Below are positions 21,466 to 31,626 of a DNA stretch of 64,000 nucleotides, piece by piece (positions within the stretch are counted from its first letter, which is position 1; every line of letters starts with the position of its first letter). The translations under genes and the position numbers were made by a program. This stretch comes from Bufo bufo (taxonomy: Eukaryota > Chordata > Amphibia > Anura > Bufonidae), in contig NC_053389.1 of the NCBI RefSeq assembly GCF_905171765.1, positions 402,056,645 through 402,120,644 on the forward strand, in the 5' to 3' direction. Below the pieces are notes generated by a model. The model saw only the letters and a program-made list of their open reading frames with translations, was not told the DNA's origin and searched no databases.

Positions 21466-22290
21466 CATGTGGAATTATATACATAACGAACAAGTGTGAA
21501 ACAACTGAAAATATGTCATATTCTAGGTTCTTCAAAGTAGCCACCTTTTGCTTTGATTACTGCTTTGCACACTCTTGGCATTTTCTTGATGAGCTTCAAG
21601 AGGTAGTCCCCTGAAATGGTTTTCACTTCACAGGTGTGCCCTGTCAGGTTTAATAAGTGGGATTTCTTGCCTTATAAATGGGGTTGGGACCATCAGTTGC
21701 GTTAAGGAGAAGTCAGGTGGATACACAGCTGATAGTCCTATTGAATAGACTGTTAGAATTTGTATTATGGCAAGAAAAAAGCAGCTAAGTAAAGAAAAAC
21801 GAGTGGCCATCATTACTTTAAGAAATGAAGGTCAGTCAGTCAGCCGAAAAATTGGGAAAACTTTAAAAGTAAGGGCTATTTGACCATGAAGGAGAGTGAT
21901 GGGGTGCTGCGCCAGATGACCTGGCCTCCACAGTCACCGGACCTGAACCCAATCGAGATGGTTTGAGGTGAGCTGGTCTGCCGAGTGAAGGCAAAAGGGC
22001 CAACAAGTGCTAAGCATCTCTGGGAACTCCTTCAAGACTGTTGGAAGACCATTTCAGGAGACTACCTCTTGAAGCTCATCAAGAGAATTCCAAGAGTGTG
22101 CAAAGCAATAATCAAAGCAAAAGGTGGCTACTTTGAAGAACCTAGAATATGACATATTTTCAGTTGTTTCACACTTGTTTGTTATGTATATAATTCCACA
22201 TGTGTTAATTCATAGTTTTGATGCCTTCATAGTCATGAAAATAAAGAAAACTCTTTGAATGAGAAGGTGTGTCCAAACTTTTGGTCTGTA

Positions 22291-22295
<5 letters not shown>
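21466..22295 (+). mobile_element. Tc1-like transposon, internally deleted
   Basis: The inner parts of long inverted repeats are matched: CATGTGGAATTATATACATA at 21466 and its complement ending near 22201, continuing through TAGGTTCTTCAAAGTAGCCACC. The right end finishes GTCCAAACTTTTGGTCTGTA then CTGTA at 22295 followed by TA repeats. The matching left outer end is missing. The long spaced repeats resemble the IR/DR type of Tc1 elements. Confidence 0.8.
21767..22152 (+). pseudogene. Tc1-like transposase remnant, catalytic core deleted
   Basis: The start ATG at 21767 opens MARKKQLSKEKRVAIITL, the first helix-turn-helix of a Tc1 transposase. After RKIGKTLK the sequence jumps to the C-terminal part, WPPQSPDLNPIEM (third catalytic residue, E), then TSAKHLWELLQDCW and GGYFEEPRI before a TGA at 22150-22152. 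The first two catalytic aspartates are deleted. A TGA in place of the expected tryptophan codon follows IEMV. It is about 385 bp against the usual 1 kb. Confidence 0.8.

Positions 22296-22330
<35 letters not shown>
22296..22330. repeat. (TA)n microsatellite
   Basis: The alternating TA tract directly abuts the end of the Tc1 element; the TA target may have seeded or been absorbed by it. Confidence 0.9.
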
Positions 22331-22334
<4 letters not shown>

Positions 22335-22618
22335 TTCAGTTAGTATGAGTTTAAGTTTTTGCACGAACGCACCATCTGTGTAAGTGCATTTTGCAACCGC
22401 TGAGCACCAATCAGTAGTGTCCATTACTGATTGTGTCTGCTCAGTTTGCACTGCAAGTTTTTTTGTTGCAGAAAATACTTTTTTTTGTACAACTTTTCTT
22501 CAAAATTTTATTTCAAATTTATTACAAGCCCCTTCTCGTGTGAAAACACTTCATACACATCCCTCGCACTAAATAAAGCTTTACACATTTCACACGTCAC
22601 ACCCCAAAAAATAAAAAT

Positions 22619-23819
22619 GGCTCGTCCATCCAAACAAGTGTACTTAGCTGAAGAGGCATATGCCATGCTTGCCTCCGATACTGAGTCTGCCAGTGAGGGA
22701 GAAGAGGATGCCACTTTCCTCTACTCCTCTACCCCCTCATCATCATCATCATCATCAACATCATCCACTGATGAGGGACTCTCTAGAAGGCGCCCAGCAT
22801 AGCAGAGGAGGCAGCCTCCCAGAGTGAGCCCACATGACCCCACCCCCTGACGATTATCAGCCCCAAATTTCTGAGTTTGTGGGCAACTCAGGAATTCAGA
22901 AAGATTCTGCGGGCTTCACTGAGCTAGATTTTTTCAAAATCTTCTTCTCTGAAGAGTTTGTAAATTTAATGGTTGCCCAAATCAATTTATACGCCCAACA
23001 ATTTATTGATCAGAACCCTACTTCGCCATACGCTAGACCGCAAGGTTGGACCCCAGTACGTGCAGCAGAGATGATGACATTTTGGGGACTAGTGCTGCAT
23101 ATGGGCACTGTAAAAAAAACAACCATTAGGCAATATTGGAGTTCGGACATTTTCTACCAGACTCCAATTTACAGTTAGACCATGACCCGGAATTGATTTG
23201 ATTAAATTCGGAAATTCAATGCACAGTGCCCACCTCAAAATAAATCAACATTTTTTCAAAGTTAGGCCTGTCATTGACCACTTTAGCACAAAGTTTGGTG
23301 AGGTGTACAACCCTGATAAAAATGTATGTGTAGATAAGTCCCTATTACTGTTTAAAGGGAGGATTAGATTCCGCCAGTACCTGCCTAGCAAACGGGCAAG
23401 GTATGGCATAAAGTTATACAAACTCTGAGAGTAGCTCCGGGTACACCCACAAGTTCCGCGTTTATGAAGGGAAAGATTCTCAGATAGAATGCCCCCCCAT
23501 CCTAGGTGTTAGTGGGAAGAATGCGTGGGACTTACTGCACCCACTGCTGGATAAAGGTTACCACCTTTATGTGGATAACTATTATACCAGCATACCCCTC
23601 CCTATTCAGGTCCCCCACTGCCAAAGGTACTGTGGGTTGCGGCACAGTGCACAAAAATCATAGAGGCCTCCCTAGATCCCTGGTTGGGCAACCACTGAGA
23701 CTGGGTGAAAGTAGGGCTCTCCTCCATGATAACATGCTGGTGGTTAAGTACAAGGACAAGAGGGATGTCCTTGTACTGACCAACATTCACACTAACACCA
23801 GCTCCCCTGCATGTGGTAC
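22619..23819 (+). pseudogene. piggyBac-type transposase, N-terminal two thirds
   Basis: The ATG at 22619 opens MARPSKQVYLAEEAYAML, with an acidic, serine-rich N-terminus as in vertebrate piggyBac proteins. A stop at 22800 and a frame change lead to ISEFVGNSGI, FFSEEFVNLMV, FWGLVLHMG and QYWSSDIFYQTP (22834-23178), then DKNVCVDKSLLLFKGR with FRQYLPSKRARYGIK around the first catalytic aspartate (a K replaces the usual E of VDE). YHLYVDNYYTS near 23560 holds the second. At least three frameshifts are present. The gene breaks off at 23819, where PLE-A is inserted; the continuation is at 55158. The enzyme moved DNA at TTAA sites. Confidence 0.85.
23735..23819 (+). repeat. Left 85-bp flanking duplication of PLE-A
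   Basis: It is identical to 55073-55157 except for one C/T difference. It lies in piggyBac coding sequence, so the unduplicated form is expected in intact piggyBac copies. It is interpreted as an unusually long target-site duplication. Confidence 0.85.
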
Positions 23820-24666
23820 GTTTCTTTTGATTGGACCGCGCTGCCTCAGAAGTCACAGAAAATCCACAATCGAAGCCAGCAAGATAATCACGGACATGGG
23901 GAAGCAAACAGGCCAGTCAAAGCCTCTCCTCCTCTCCTTTCCAGGCTTCTATGGAACACCAAAATTGCATCCAATAGTGAAGTACCGTCATGCAAATTGG
24001 AGTAAAAAATGGTTTTATTATACTCACAATGTACAAGTATATACAGGCAGTATACAATGGATCAATGGATCAATCACCCGACCCGGGTTTCGCTCAGTCG
24101 AGCTTCGTCAGGGGTATTCATCCCACCCACTCCAGGGCGGTCTTATAACGGGTCAGGTTGGTTTGCACCCGCCTACCCACTCACACATGATCCAATCAAT
24201 TATAAATTTAGACATCAAATCACACAAAAACATTTCCAATAAAACAATGTCAAATACATAAAATAGCAAATACATAAAAGACATAAAACAGGGACATTTC
24301 AAATAGATCTATCATACATCGGTATATAACCTCCTGTAGCGATCTATGACTACTCCTTTACTGTCAGTTTCATTCATACTACTCCCTCTTTACTCTAATA
24401 AGTCTCCTAACCAATCGCAGACCACATTATCCTTAACCCTCCCACCTCCATTCATAAAGACGTCAACACCCCCATATCACATGATATCTCCTGGCCAATC
24501 ACAGATCAAATTAGCCTTGGCCCGCCCTCCTTCATTCATAAAAACGGCAACTCCCCCATATCACATGATGTTGTCCAGCCAATTCAATTCCACAACCTTA
24601 AAAGGTCCTAGCTCGATACAACACAACACTCACAGGTCATAGATCAACCGAGAACACTGCATTGCT
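23820..24666 (-). other. PLE-A 3' region
   Basis: This is non-coding sequence between the PLE-A stop and its 3' junction with the piggyBac gene. It has three similar blocks with CCTCC.TTCATAAA...CATATCACATGAT (24425-24570) and the ribozyme-like motif at 24071-24120. Reading frames across it are accidental. Confidence 0.6.
24071..24120 (-). ncRNA. Hammerhead-ribozyme-like motif of PLE-A
   Basis: On the minus strand: CTGACGA (24111-24105), a 4-bp stem II GCTC/GAGC with loop GACT, GAAAC (24091-24087), a minimal stem III, and the cleavage-type triplet GTC (24082-24080). Flanks ATACCC and GGGTGAT can pair as stem I. All core positions of CUGANGA...GAAA are kept. Hammerhead ribozymes are known from Penelope-like elements. 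It lies about 560 bp downstream of the PLE-A stop. Confidence 0.7.
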
Positions 24667-24713
24667 TCAGCTAAGACAAGGTTTTAAATCAAATTCGGCA
24701 TTCAGGCCTTTTG
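24667..24713 (-). pseudogene. PLE-A GIY-YIG domain, last codons and stop
   Basis: It reads PKGLNAEFDLKPCLS then TGA (24669-24667). PLE-B ends in the same way (GLNAEFELFGFL). Only the 8-bp hAT duplication GTTGTAAC separates it in sense from 30714-30907. Confidence 0.85.
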
Positions 24714-25004
24714 GTTGTAACTAGAGTTGAGCGAAAACCTGGATGTTCGGGTTCGAGAAGTTCGGCCGAACTTCCCGGAATTGTTCGGGATCCGAACCCG
24801 ACCCGAACTTCGTCCCAAACCCGAACCCCATTGAAATCAATGGGGACCCGAACTTTTCGGCACTAAAAAGGCTGTAAAACAGCCCAGGAAAGGGCTAGAG
24901 GGCTGCAAAAGGCAGCAAAATGTAGTTAAATCCCCTGCAAACAAATGTGGATAGGGAAATGAATAAAAATAAAAACAAAATAAATAAAAATTAACCAATA
25001 TCAA

Positions 25005-25590
25005 TTGGAGAGAGGTCCCATAGCAGAGAATCAGGCTTCATGTCAGCAGAGAATCAGTCTTCATGTCATAGCAGAGAATCAGGCTTCACGTCACCCAAAA
25101 CTGGAACAGTCCATTGTCATATATTTAGGCCCCGGCACCCAGACAGAGGAGAGAGGTCCCATAACAGAGATTCAGGCTTCATGTCAGCAGAGAATCAGTC
25201 TTCATGTCATAGCATAGAATCAGGCTTCACGTCACCCACCACTGGAACAGTCCATTGTCACATATTTAGGCCCAGGCACCCAGGCAGAGGAGAGAGGTCC
25301 CATAGCAGAGAATCTGGCTTCATGTCAGCAGAGAATCAGTCTTCATGTCATAGCATAGAATCAGGCTTCATGTCACCCACCAGTGGAACAGGCCACTGTC
25401 AGATATTTTTAGGCCCCGGCACCCAGACAGAGGAGAGAGGTCCCATAACAGAGATTCAGGCTTCATGTCAGCAGAGAATCAGTCTTCATGTCATAGCAGA
25501 GAATAAGGCTTCATCTCACCCACCACTGGAACAGGCCACTGTCAGATATTTTTAGGCCCCGGCACCCAGACAGAGGAGAGGTTCATTCAA
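25005..25590. repeat. hAT copy 1, 3' tandem array (about 130-145 bp units)
   Basis: Four to five units carry AGCAGAGAATCAG.CTTCATGT, CACTGGAACAG and GGCCCCGGCACCCAGACAGA. The unit's GGCACCCAGACAGAGGAGAG is the complement of CTCTCCTCTGTCTGGGTGC in the 3' array of hAT copy 2, so the arrays are homologous. Open frames through it come from the repetition. Confidence 0.85.
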
Positions 25591-25697
25591 CTTTGGGTTG
25601 CCCCGCAATATAATGGTAAAATGAAAATAAAAATAGGATTGAATGAGGAAGTGCCCTGGAGTACAATAATATATTGTTAAGGGGAGGTAGTTAATGT

Positions 25698-28600
25698 CTA
25701 ATCTGCACAAGGGATGGACAGGTCCTGTGGGATCCATGCCTGGTTCATTTTTATGAACGTCAGCTTGTCCACATTGGCTGTAGACAGGCGGCTGCGTTTG
25801 TCTGTAATGTCGCCGCCTGCCGTGCTGAATACACGTTCAGACAAAACGCTGGCCGCCGGGCAGGCCAGCACCTCCAAGGCATAAAAGGCTAGCTCTGGCC
25901 ACATGGACAATTTGGAGACCCAGAAGTTGAATGGGGCCGAACCATCAGTCAGTACGTGGAGGGGTGTGCACACGTACTGTTCCACCATGTTAGTGAAATG
26001 TTGCCTCCTGCTAACACGTTCCGTATCAGGTGGTGGTGCAGTTAGCTGTGGCGTGGTGACAAAACTTTTCCACATCTCTGCCATGCTAACCCTGCCCTCA
26101 GAGGAGCTGGCCGTGACACAGCTGCGTTGGCGACCTCTTGCTCCTCCTCTGCCTTCGCCTTGGGCTTCCACTTGTTCCCCTGTGACATTTGGGAATGCTC
26201 TCAGTAGCGTGTCTACCAACGTGCGCTTGTACTCGCGCATCTTCCTATCACGCTCCAGTGCATGAAGTAAGGTGGGCACATTGTCTTTGTACCGTGGATC
26301 CAGCAGGGTGGCAACCCAGTAGTCCGCACACGTTAAAATGTGGGCAACTCTGCTGTCGTTGCGCAGGCACTGCAGCAGGTAGTCGCTCATGTGTGCCAGG
26401 CTGCCCAGAGGTAAGGACGAACTGTCCTCTGTGGGAGGGGTATCGTCATCGTCCTGCGTTTCCCCCCAGCCACGCACCAGTGATGGGCTCGAGCTGTGTT
26501 GGGTGCCAGCCCGCTGTGAACATGCTTCATCCTCATCCTCCTCCACCTCCTTCTCATCCTCGTCCTCCTCGTCCTCCAGTAGTGGGCCCTGTCTGGCCAC
26601 ATTTGTACCTGGCCTCTGCTGTTGCAAAAAACCTCCCTCTGAGTCACTTCGAAGAGACTGGCCTGGAAGTGCTAAAAATTACCCCTCTTCCTCCTCCTCC
26701 TCCTGGGCCCCCTCCTCTTCCATCATCACCCTAAGTGTTTTCTCAAGGAGACATAGAAGTGGTATTGTAACGCTGATAACGGCGTCATCGCCACTGGCCA
26801 TGTTGGTGGAGTACTCGAAACAGCGCAACAGGGCACACAGGTCTCGCATGGAGGCCCAGTCATTGGTGGTGAAGTGGTGCTGTTCCGCAGTGCGACTGAC
26901 CCGTGCGTGCTGCAGCTGAAATTCCACTATGGCCTGCTGCTGCTCGCACAGTCTGTCCAGCATGTGCAAGGTGGAGTTCCACCTGGTGGGCACGTCGCAT
27001 ATGAGGCGGTGAGCGGGAAGGCCAAAGTTACGCTGTAGCGCAGACAGGCGAGCAGCGGCAGGATGTGAATGCCGGAAGCGCGAACAGACGGCCCGCACTT
27101 TATGCAGCAGCTCTGACATGTCGGGGTAGTTGTGAATGAACTTCTGCACCACCAAATTCAGCACATGCGCCAGGCAAGGGATGTGCGTCAAACCGGCTAG
27201 TCGCAGAGCTGCAACGAGATTTCGCCCATTATCGCACACCACCAGGCCGGGCTTGAGGCTCACCGGCAGCAATAACTCGTCGTTCTGTTGTTCTATACCC
27301 CCCCACAACTCCTGTGCGGTGTGATGCCTGTCCCCCAAACATATGAGTTTCAGAACGGCCTGCTGACGTTTACCCCGGGCTGTGCTGAAGTTGGTGGTGA
27401 AGGTGTGTGGCTGACTGGATGAGCAGGTGGAAGAAGAGGAGGAGGAGGAAGCTGAGTAGGAGGAGGAGGAGACAGGAGGCAAAGAATGTTGCCCTGCGAT
27501 CCTTGGCGGCGGAAGGACGTGCGCCAAACAGCTCTCCGCCTAGGGCCCAGCTGCCACTTCATTTACCCAGTGTGCAGTTAGGGAGATATAGCGTCCCTGG
27601 CCGTGCTTACTGGTCCACGTATCTGTGGTTAGGTGGACCTTGCCACAGATGGCGTTGCACAGTGCACACTTGATTTTATCAGATACTTGGTTGTGCAGGG
27701 AAGGCACAGCTCTCTTGGAGAAGTAGTGCCTGCTGGGAACGACATACTGTGGGACAGCAAGCGACATGAGCTGTTTGAAGCTGTCTGTGTCCACCAGCCT
27801 AAATGACAGCATTTCATAGGCCAGTAGTTTAGAAATGCTGGCATTCAGGGCCAGGGATCGAGGGTGGCTAGGTGGGAATTTACGCTTTCTCTCAAATGTT
27901 TGTGAGATGGAGAGCTGAACGCTGCCGTGTGACATGGTTGAGATGCTTGGTGACGCAGGTGGTGGTGTTGGTGGTACATCCCATGTTTGCTGCGCGGCAG
28001 GTGCCAACGTTCCTCCAGAGGCGGAGGAAGAGGCCGAGGCGGCAGCAGCAGCAGAAGAGGCCGAGGCGGCAGCAGCAGAAGAGGTAGCAGGGGGAGCCTG
28101 AGTGACTTCCTTGTTTTTAAGGTGTTTACTCCACTGCAGTTCATGCCTTGCATGCAGGTGCCTGGTCATGCAGGTTGTGCTAAGGTTCAGAACGTTAATG
28201 CCTCGCTTCAGGCTCTGATGGCACAGCGTGCAAACCACTCGGGTCTTGTCGTCAGCACATTGTTTGAAGAAGTGCCATGCCAGGGAACTCCTTGAAGCTG
28301 CCTTTGGTGTGCTCGGTCCCAGATGGCGGCGGTCAGTAGCAGGCGAAGTCTCTTGGCGGCGGGTGTTCTGCTTTTGCCCACTGCTCCCTCTTTGTCGTTT
28401 GCTACGCTGTTGGCTCGGTCTCGCCACTGCCTCTTCCTCCGAACTGTGAAAGTCAGTGGCACGACCTTCATTCCATGTGGGGTCTAGGACCTCATCGTCC
28501 CCTGAATCGTCTTCCACCCAGTCTTGATCCCTGACCTCCTGTTCAGTCTGCACACTGCAGAAAGACGCAGCAGTTGGCACCTGTGTTTCGTCATTATCAG

Positions 28601-29132
28601 AGACGTGCTGAGGTGGTATTCCCATGTCCTCATCATCAGGAAACATAAGTGGTTGTGCGTTAGTGCATTCTATGTCTTCCACCCCTGGGGAAGGGATAGG
28701 TGGATGCCCTTGGGAAACCCTGCCAGCAGAGTCTTCAAACAGCATAAGAGACTGCTGCATAACTTGAGGCTCAGACAGTTTCCCTGATATGCATGGGGGT
28801 GATGTGACAGACTGATTGGCTTGGTTTTCATGCGCCATCTGTGCGCTTTCTGCAGAAGACTAGGTGGGAGATAATGTGAACGTGCTGGATGCACTGTCGG
28901 CCACCCAATTGACTAATGCCTGTACCTGCTCAGGCCTTACCATCCTTAGAACGGCATTGGGCCCCACCAAATATGGCTGTAAATTCTGGCGGCTACTGGG
29001 ACCTGAGGTAGTTGGTACACTAGGACGTGTGGCTGTGGCAGAACGGCCACGTCCTCTAGCAGCACCAGAGGGTCCACTAACACCACCACGACCATGTCCG
29101 CGTCCACGTCCCTTACTAGATGTTTTCCTCAT
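25698..29132 (-). pseudogene. hAT transposase copy 1, one frame with three nonsense codons
   Basis: It starts MRKTSSKGRGRGHGRG at 29132 and stays in one frame to the stop at 25698 (about 1145 codons). It is interrupted only by TAG at 28862-28860 (a CAG codon in copy 2), TAG at 27542-27540 and TAA at 26681-26679; no frameshift was found. Domains match copy 2: RGG-like basic N-terminus, BED zinc finger (VCTLCHQSL...MTRHLHARHE), DTWTSKHGQGRYISL (first catalytic D), VVCDNGRNLVAAL (second D), CLAHVLNLVVQ, RWNSTLHMLDRL, and the C-terminal hATC dimerisation block ASVLSERVFSTAGG. Glutamate-rich loops are present. It is dead but only recently inactivated. Confidence 0.92.
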
Positions 29133-29261
29133 TGTTACCGTTCACCACAATAAGAAAAATATTATTCGGGCCAATGTATTGAATTCAAATTCAGGCCTTT
29201 TTTTACAGACACCTAACACTATCTGGCTATCTATTTAGGTACCGTATTACACTAATACAGG

Positions 29262-29930
29262 CACACCAGTAATGACAGATTTAGCTGAATATAAATTTGA
29301 GGCCTATTATTTAGGCGCTGGGTGACAGGTATACGTTTACGGACAGAATTAGACTTGGATCTGCACTGTAGCGTGTGTGTGAAGTTCTTGAGAATTACCC
29401 TATCAGCACCTTGAATCTAATATACCCTTTTAGGGATAGATTTAAAGTAGGCCTGATACAGCAGAAACCACTAATTTTGAGAATTGCAAAATTGGGAATT
29501 GTATTTCCACCCAGAACAAAAACTGTGCTTTGACGGACACTAAATAACTTGACCAGCTAAAACAGTAATGACAGATTTGGATGAATATAAATGTGAGGCC
29601 TATTTTTTAGGCGCTGGGTGACAGGTATACGTTTAATCACAGAATTAGACTTGGATCTGCACTGTAGCGTGTGTGTGAAGTTCTTGAGAATTACCCTATC
29701 AGCACCTTGAATCTAATATACCCTTTTAGGGATAGATTTAAAGTAGGCCTGATACAGCAGAAACCATTAATTTTGAGAATTGCAAAATTGGGAATTGTAT
29801 TTCAACCCAGAACAAAAACTGTGCTTTGACAGACACTAAATAACTTGACCAGCTAAAACAGTAATGACAGATTTGGATGAATATAAATGTGAGGCCTATT
29901 TTTTAGGCACTGGGTGACAGGCTCAACTTG
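29262..29930. repeat. hAT copy 1, 5' array, 297-bp units
   Basis: Two full units and the start of a third (about 29268, 29565, 29862) begin CAGTAATGACAGATTT and differ by a handful of bases. They lie between the promoter-proximal end and the start codon of the minus-strand transposase. Confidence 0.88.
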
Positions 29931-30200
29931 CCCCTGATGTAGTATATGGCCAAAAAATAACCACACTATTGATGGTTAAATGCACTTGATGAAAGCTTGA
30001 CCCTGATGTAGGATATAGCAAAAAATAACCACACTATTGATGGTTAAATGCACTTGGGTGACAGGCTCAGCTTGCCCCTGATGTAGTATATGGCCAAAAA
30101 ATAACCACACTATTGATGGTTAAATGCACTTGATGAAAGCTTGACCCTGATGTAGGATATAGCAAAAAATAACCACACTATTGATGGTTAAATGTACTTG
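29911..30200. repeat. hAT copy 1, 5' array, about 144-bp units
   Basis: Two units carry GCCCCTGATGTAGTATATGG, AAAATAACCACACTATTGAT and GGTTAAATGCACTTG; each is itself a doublet of about 72 bp. They directly follow the 297-bp array. Confidence 0.85.
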
Positions 30201-30460
30201 GTGGCAGCTTGTGCTGGCGCACCACAAGCCACAAAATGGCCGCCGATCACCCCAGAAAAAAGTGACTGAAAAACGCTCTGGGCAGCCTAAAAACACTGAG
30301 CAATTGAATAGCAGCAGTTCAATGATCCACAGCTGTAGATCGATCACTGAATGAAGTCTTTTGGAGGAGTTAATCACTGCCTAATTTCGCCATAACGTCG
30401 CAGCTGCAACCTCTCCCTACGCTTGTATCAGCAGAGTGACGTGCAGCGCTACGTGACCCA

Positions 30461-30474
30461 AGCTTATATAGAGG
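30461..30474 (-). promoter_or_regulatory. hAT copy 1 TATA-like promoter
   Basis: On the minus strand it reads CTCTATATAAGCTT, preceded by GCAGCATGTGACCCAG. The same block occurs in hAT copy 2 (38651-38664) and copy 3 (57351-57364) at the same distance of about 240-250 bp from the element end. Conservation in three copies suggests a core promoter. It lies 1.3 kb upstream of the ATG. Confidence 0.6.
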
Positions 30475-30713
30475 CTGGGTCACATGCTGCACTGGCCAAT
30501 CACAGCCATGCCAATAGTAGGCATGGCTGTGATGGCCTCTTGGGGCAAGTAGGATGATGCTTGTTGATTGGCTGCTTTGCAGCCTTTCAAAAAGCGCCAA
30601 GAAAGCGCCGAACACCGAACTCGAACCCGGACTTTTACGAAAATGTTCGGGTCCGTGTCACGGACACCCCAAAATTCGGTACGAACTCGGGTTTGCTCAT
30701 CCCTAGTTGTAAC

Positions 30714-30907
30714 GTTCCCATTTTATATATCCATTCCACCTCACGTTTATTTATCTGTTTTACTCCATCCCCTCCACGCCAGTGTTGCTTGACTTGTTCC
30801 AACCCCACAAAGAACAAACCACTTGGATTTTTTTGGTGCACCAATTTAAAGTGCATCGAGACACTATGGGTTTCCAATCCCTTCTTGATATTCCAACACA
30901 TGCTCAT
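30714..30907 (-). pseudogene. PLE-A GIY-YIG domain, middle part
   Basis: In minus orientation it follows directly on coding sequence at 51271-51256 after removal of the chromovirus. It reads NIKKGLETHSVSMHFK, then FVGLEQVKQHWRGGD and EVEWIYKMGT. PLE-B has the same blocks at 36798-36985 (NIKKGLETHALSKHFK, WRGGDHISKM). One extra base near 30887 shifts the frame. It ends where hAT copy 1 is inserted. Confidence 0.85.
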
Positions 30908-31598
30908 TGTCACGGGGTTCCGAAGGTGCACTCGGTCCCCCATTGCCTGCAGACCTGTTGCTTAGCTTTGGGAATGAGGATTTGTGCTTGACCTCATTCC
31001 CAGGGCGGCTTTGCTGGCTGGGTGGCTCCCTGCTCCTAGTCTGCCTTGAGCGCCGAGCTGATCACTCGGTGCTCGACTGGTTGGCCTGTCGGTCATGTGA
31101 TGCTGGCCACATCACATGACCCTCACTCCCCACTATTAAATACAGGCAGCCTGCTGGCCACAGGTTGCCTGTTAATTTCTAGGTTCCTGGCAATTTGTTG
31201 GACTACTGAATACTTACCTGATCCTGTTCCCTGACGATCCTCTGCCTGCTCCTCCTGTACTGCGCATCCATCCTGGTATTGTGACCTCGGCTCCCACCTG
31301 ACTACTCTCTTAGGACTCCTCTTGTACTTTGCTACTCTCCTGGTATTTGACCCCAGCTTCTCCTGACCATTCTTTGCTTAATCCGTTGTACTGCGTAGCT
31401 CTCTTGGTTCTGACCCGGTCCGTTCATGTTCCGTATTTTGTCTGTCTGTCTTCTCTGCACATATCCTAAGTTAGGGACTGCCGTCCAGTTGTCCCCTGTC
31501 ATCAGGACTCGTGAGGCAAGTAGGCAAGGCCAGGGGTGAGGGTGGAGCGCAGTGGTCACTACCCTTCCCCCTGTGTTTGTGTGGACGTGACCGTCACA
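30908..31598 (+). repeat. Chromovirus 5' LTR
   Basis: It starts TGTCACGGGGTTCC and ends ...GACCGTCACA. By eye it differs from the 3' LTR at about ten positions in 691 bp. At the TATA position it reads ACTATTAAATACAGG, with an extra T compared with the 3' LTR. Small open frames within it are shadows. Confidence 0.9.
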
Positions 31599-31626
31599 GA
31601 TTAACAGGCCCAACAACCACTGTATC

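Larger units (their letters stand above)
24722..30705 (-). mobile_element. hAT element copy 1 (5984 bp)
   Basis: The ends are TAGAGTTGAGCGAAA (left) and, reversed, TAGGGATGAGCAAAC (right). They are flanked by the 8-bp direct repeat GTTGTAAC (24714-24721 and 30706-30713), as hAT elements produce. Both subterminal regions are packed with TTCGGG/CCCGAA words. The transposase runs on the minus strand. Tandem arrays lie on both sides of the gene. The element is inserted in the C-terminal coding part of PLE-A. Confidence 0.95.

Noticed and set aside
24346..24642. 98-codon proline-rich frame
   Set aside because: It lies in the 3' region of PLE-A on the opposite strand and arises from three imperfect repeats.
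25040..25555. 171-codon repetitive protein in hAT copy 1
   Set aside because: It is an open frame through tandem repeats with no domain, and the units are homologous to the non-coding array of copy 2.
30907..31119. Small protein repeated at both ends of the chromovirus
   Set aside because: It lies in the LTRs and is present twice only because the LTRs are duplicates.
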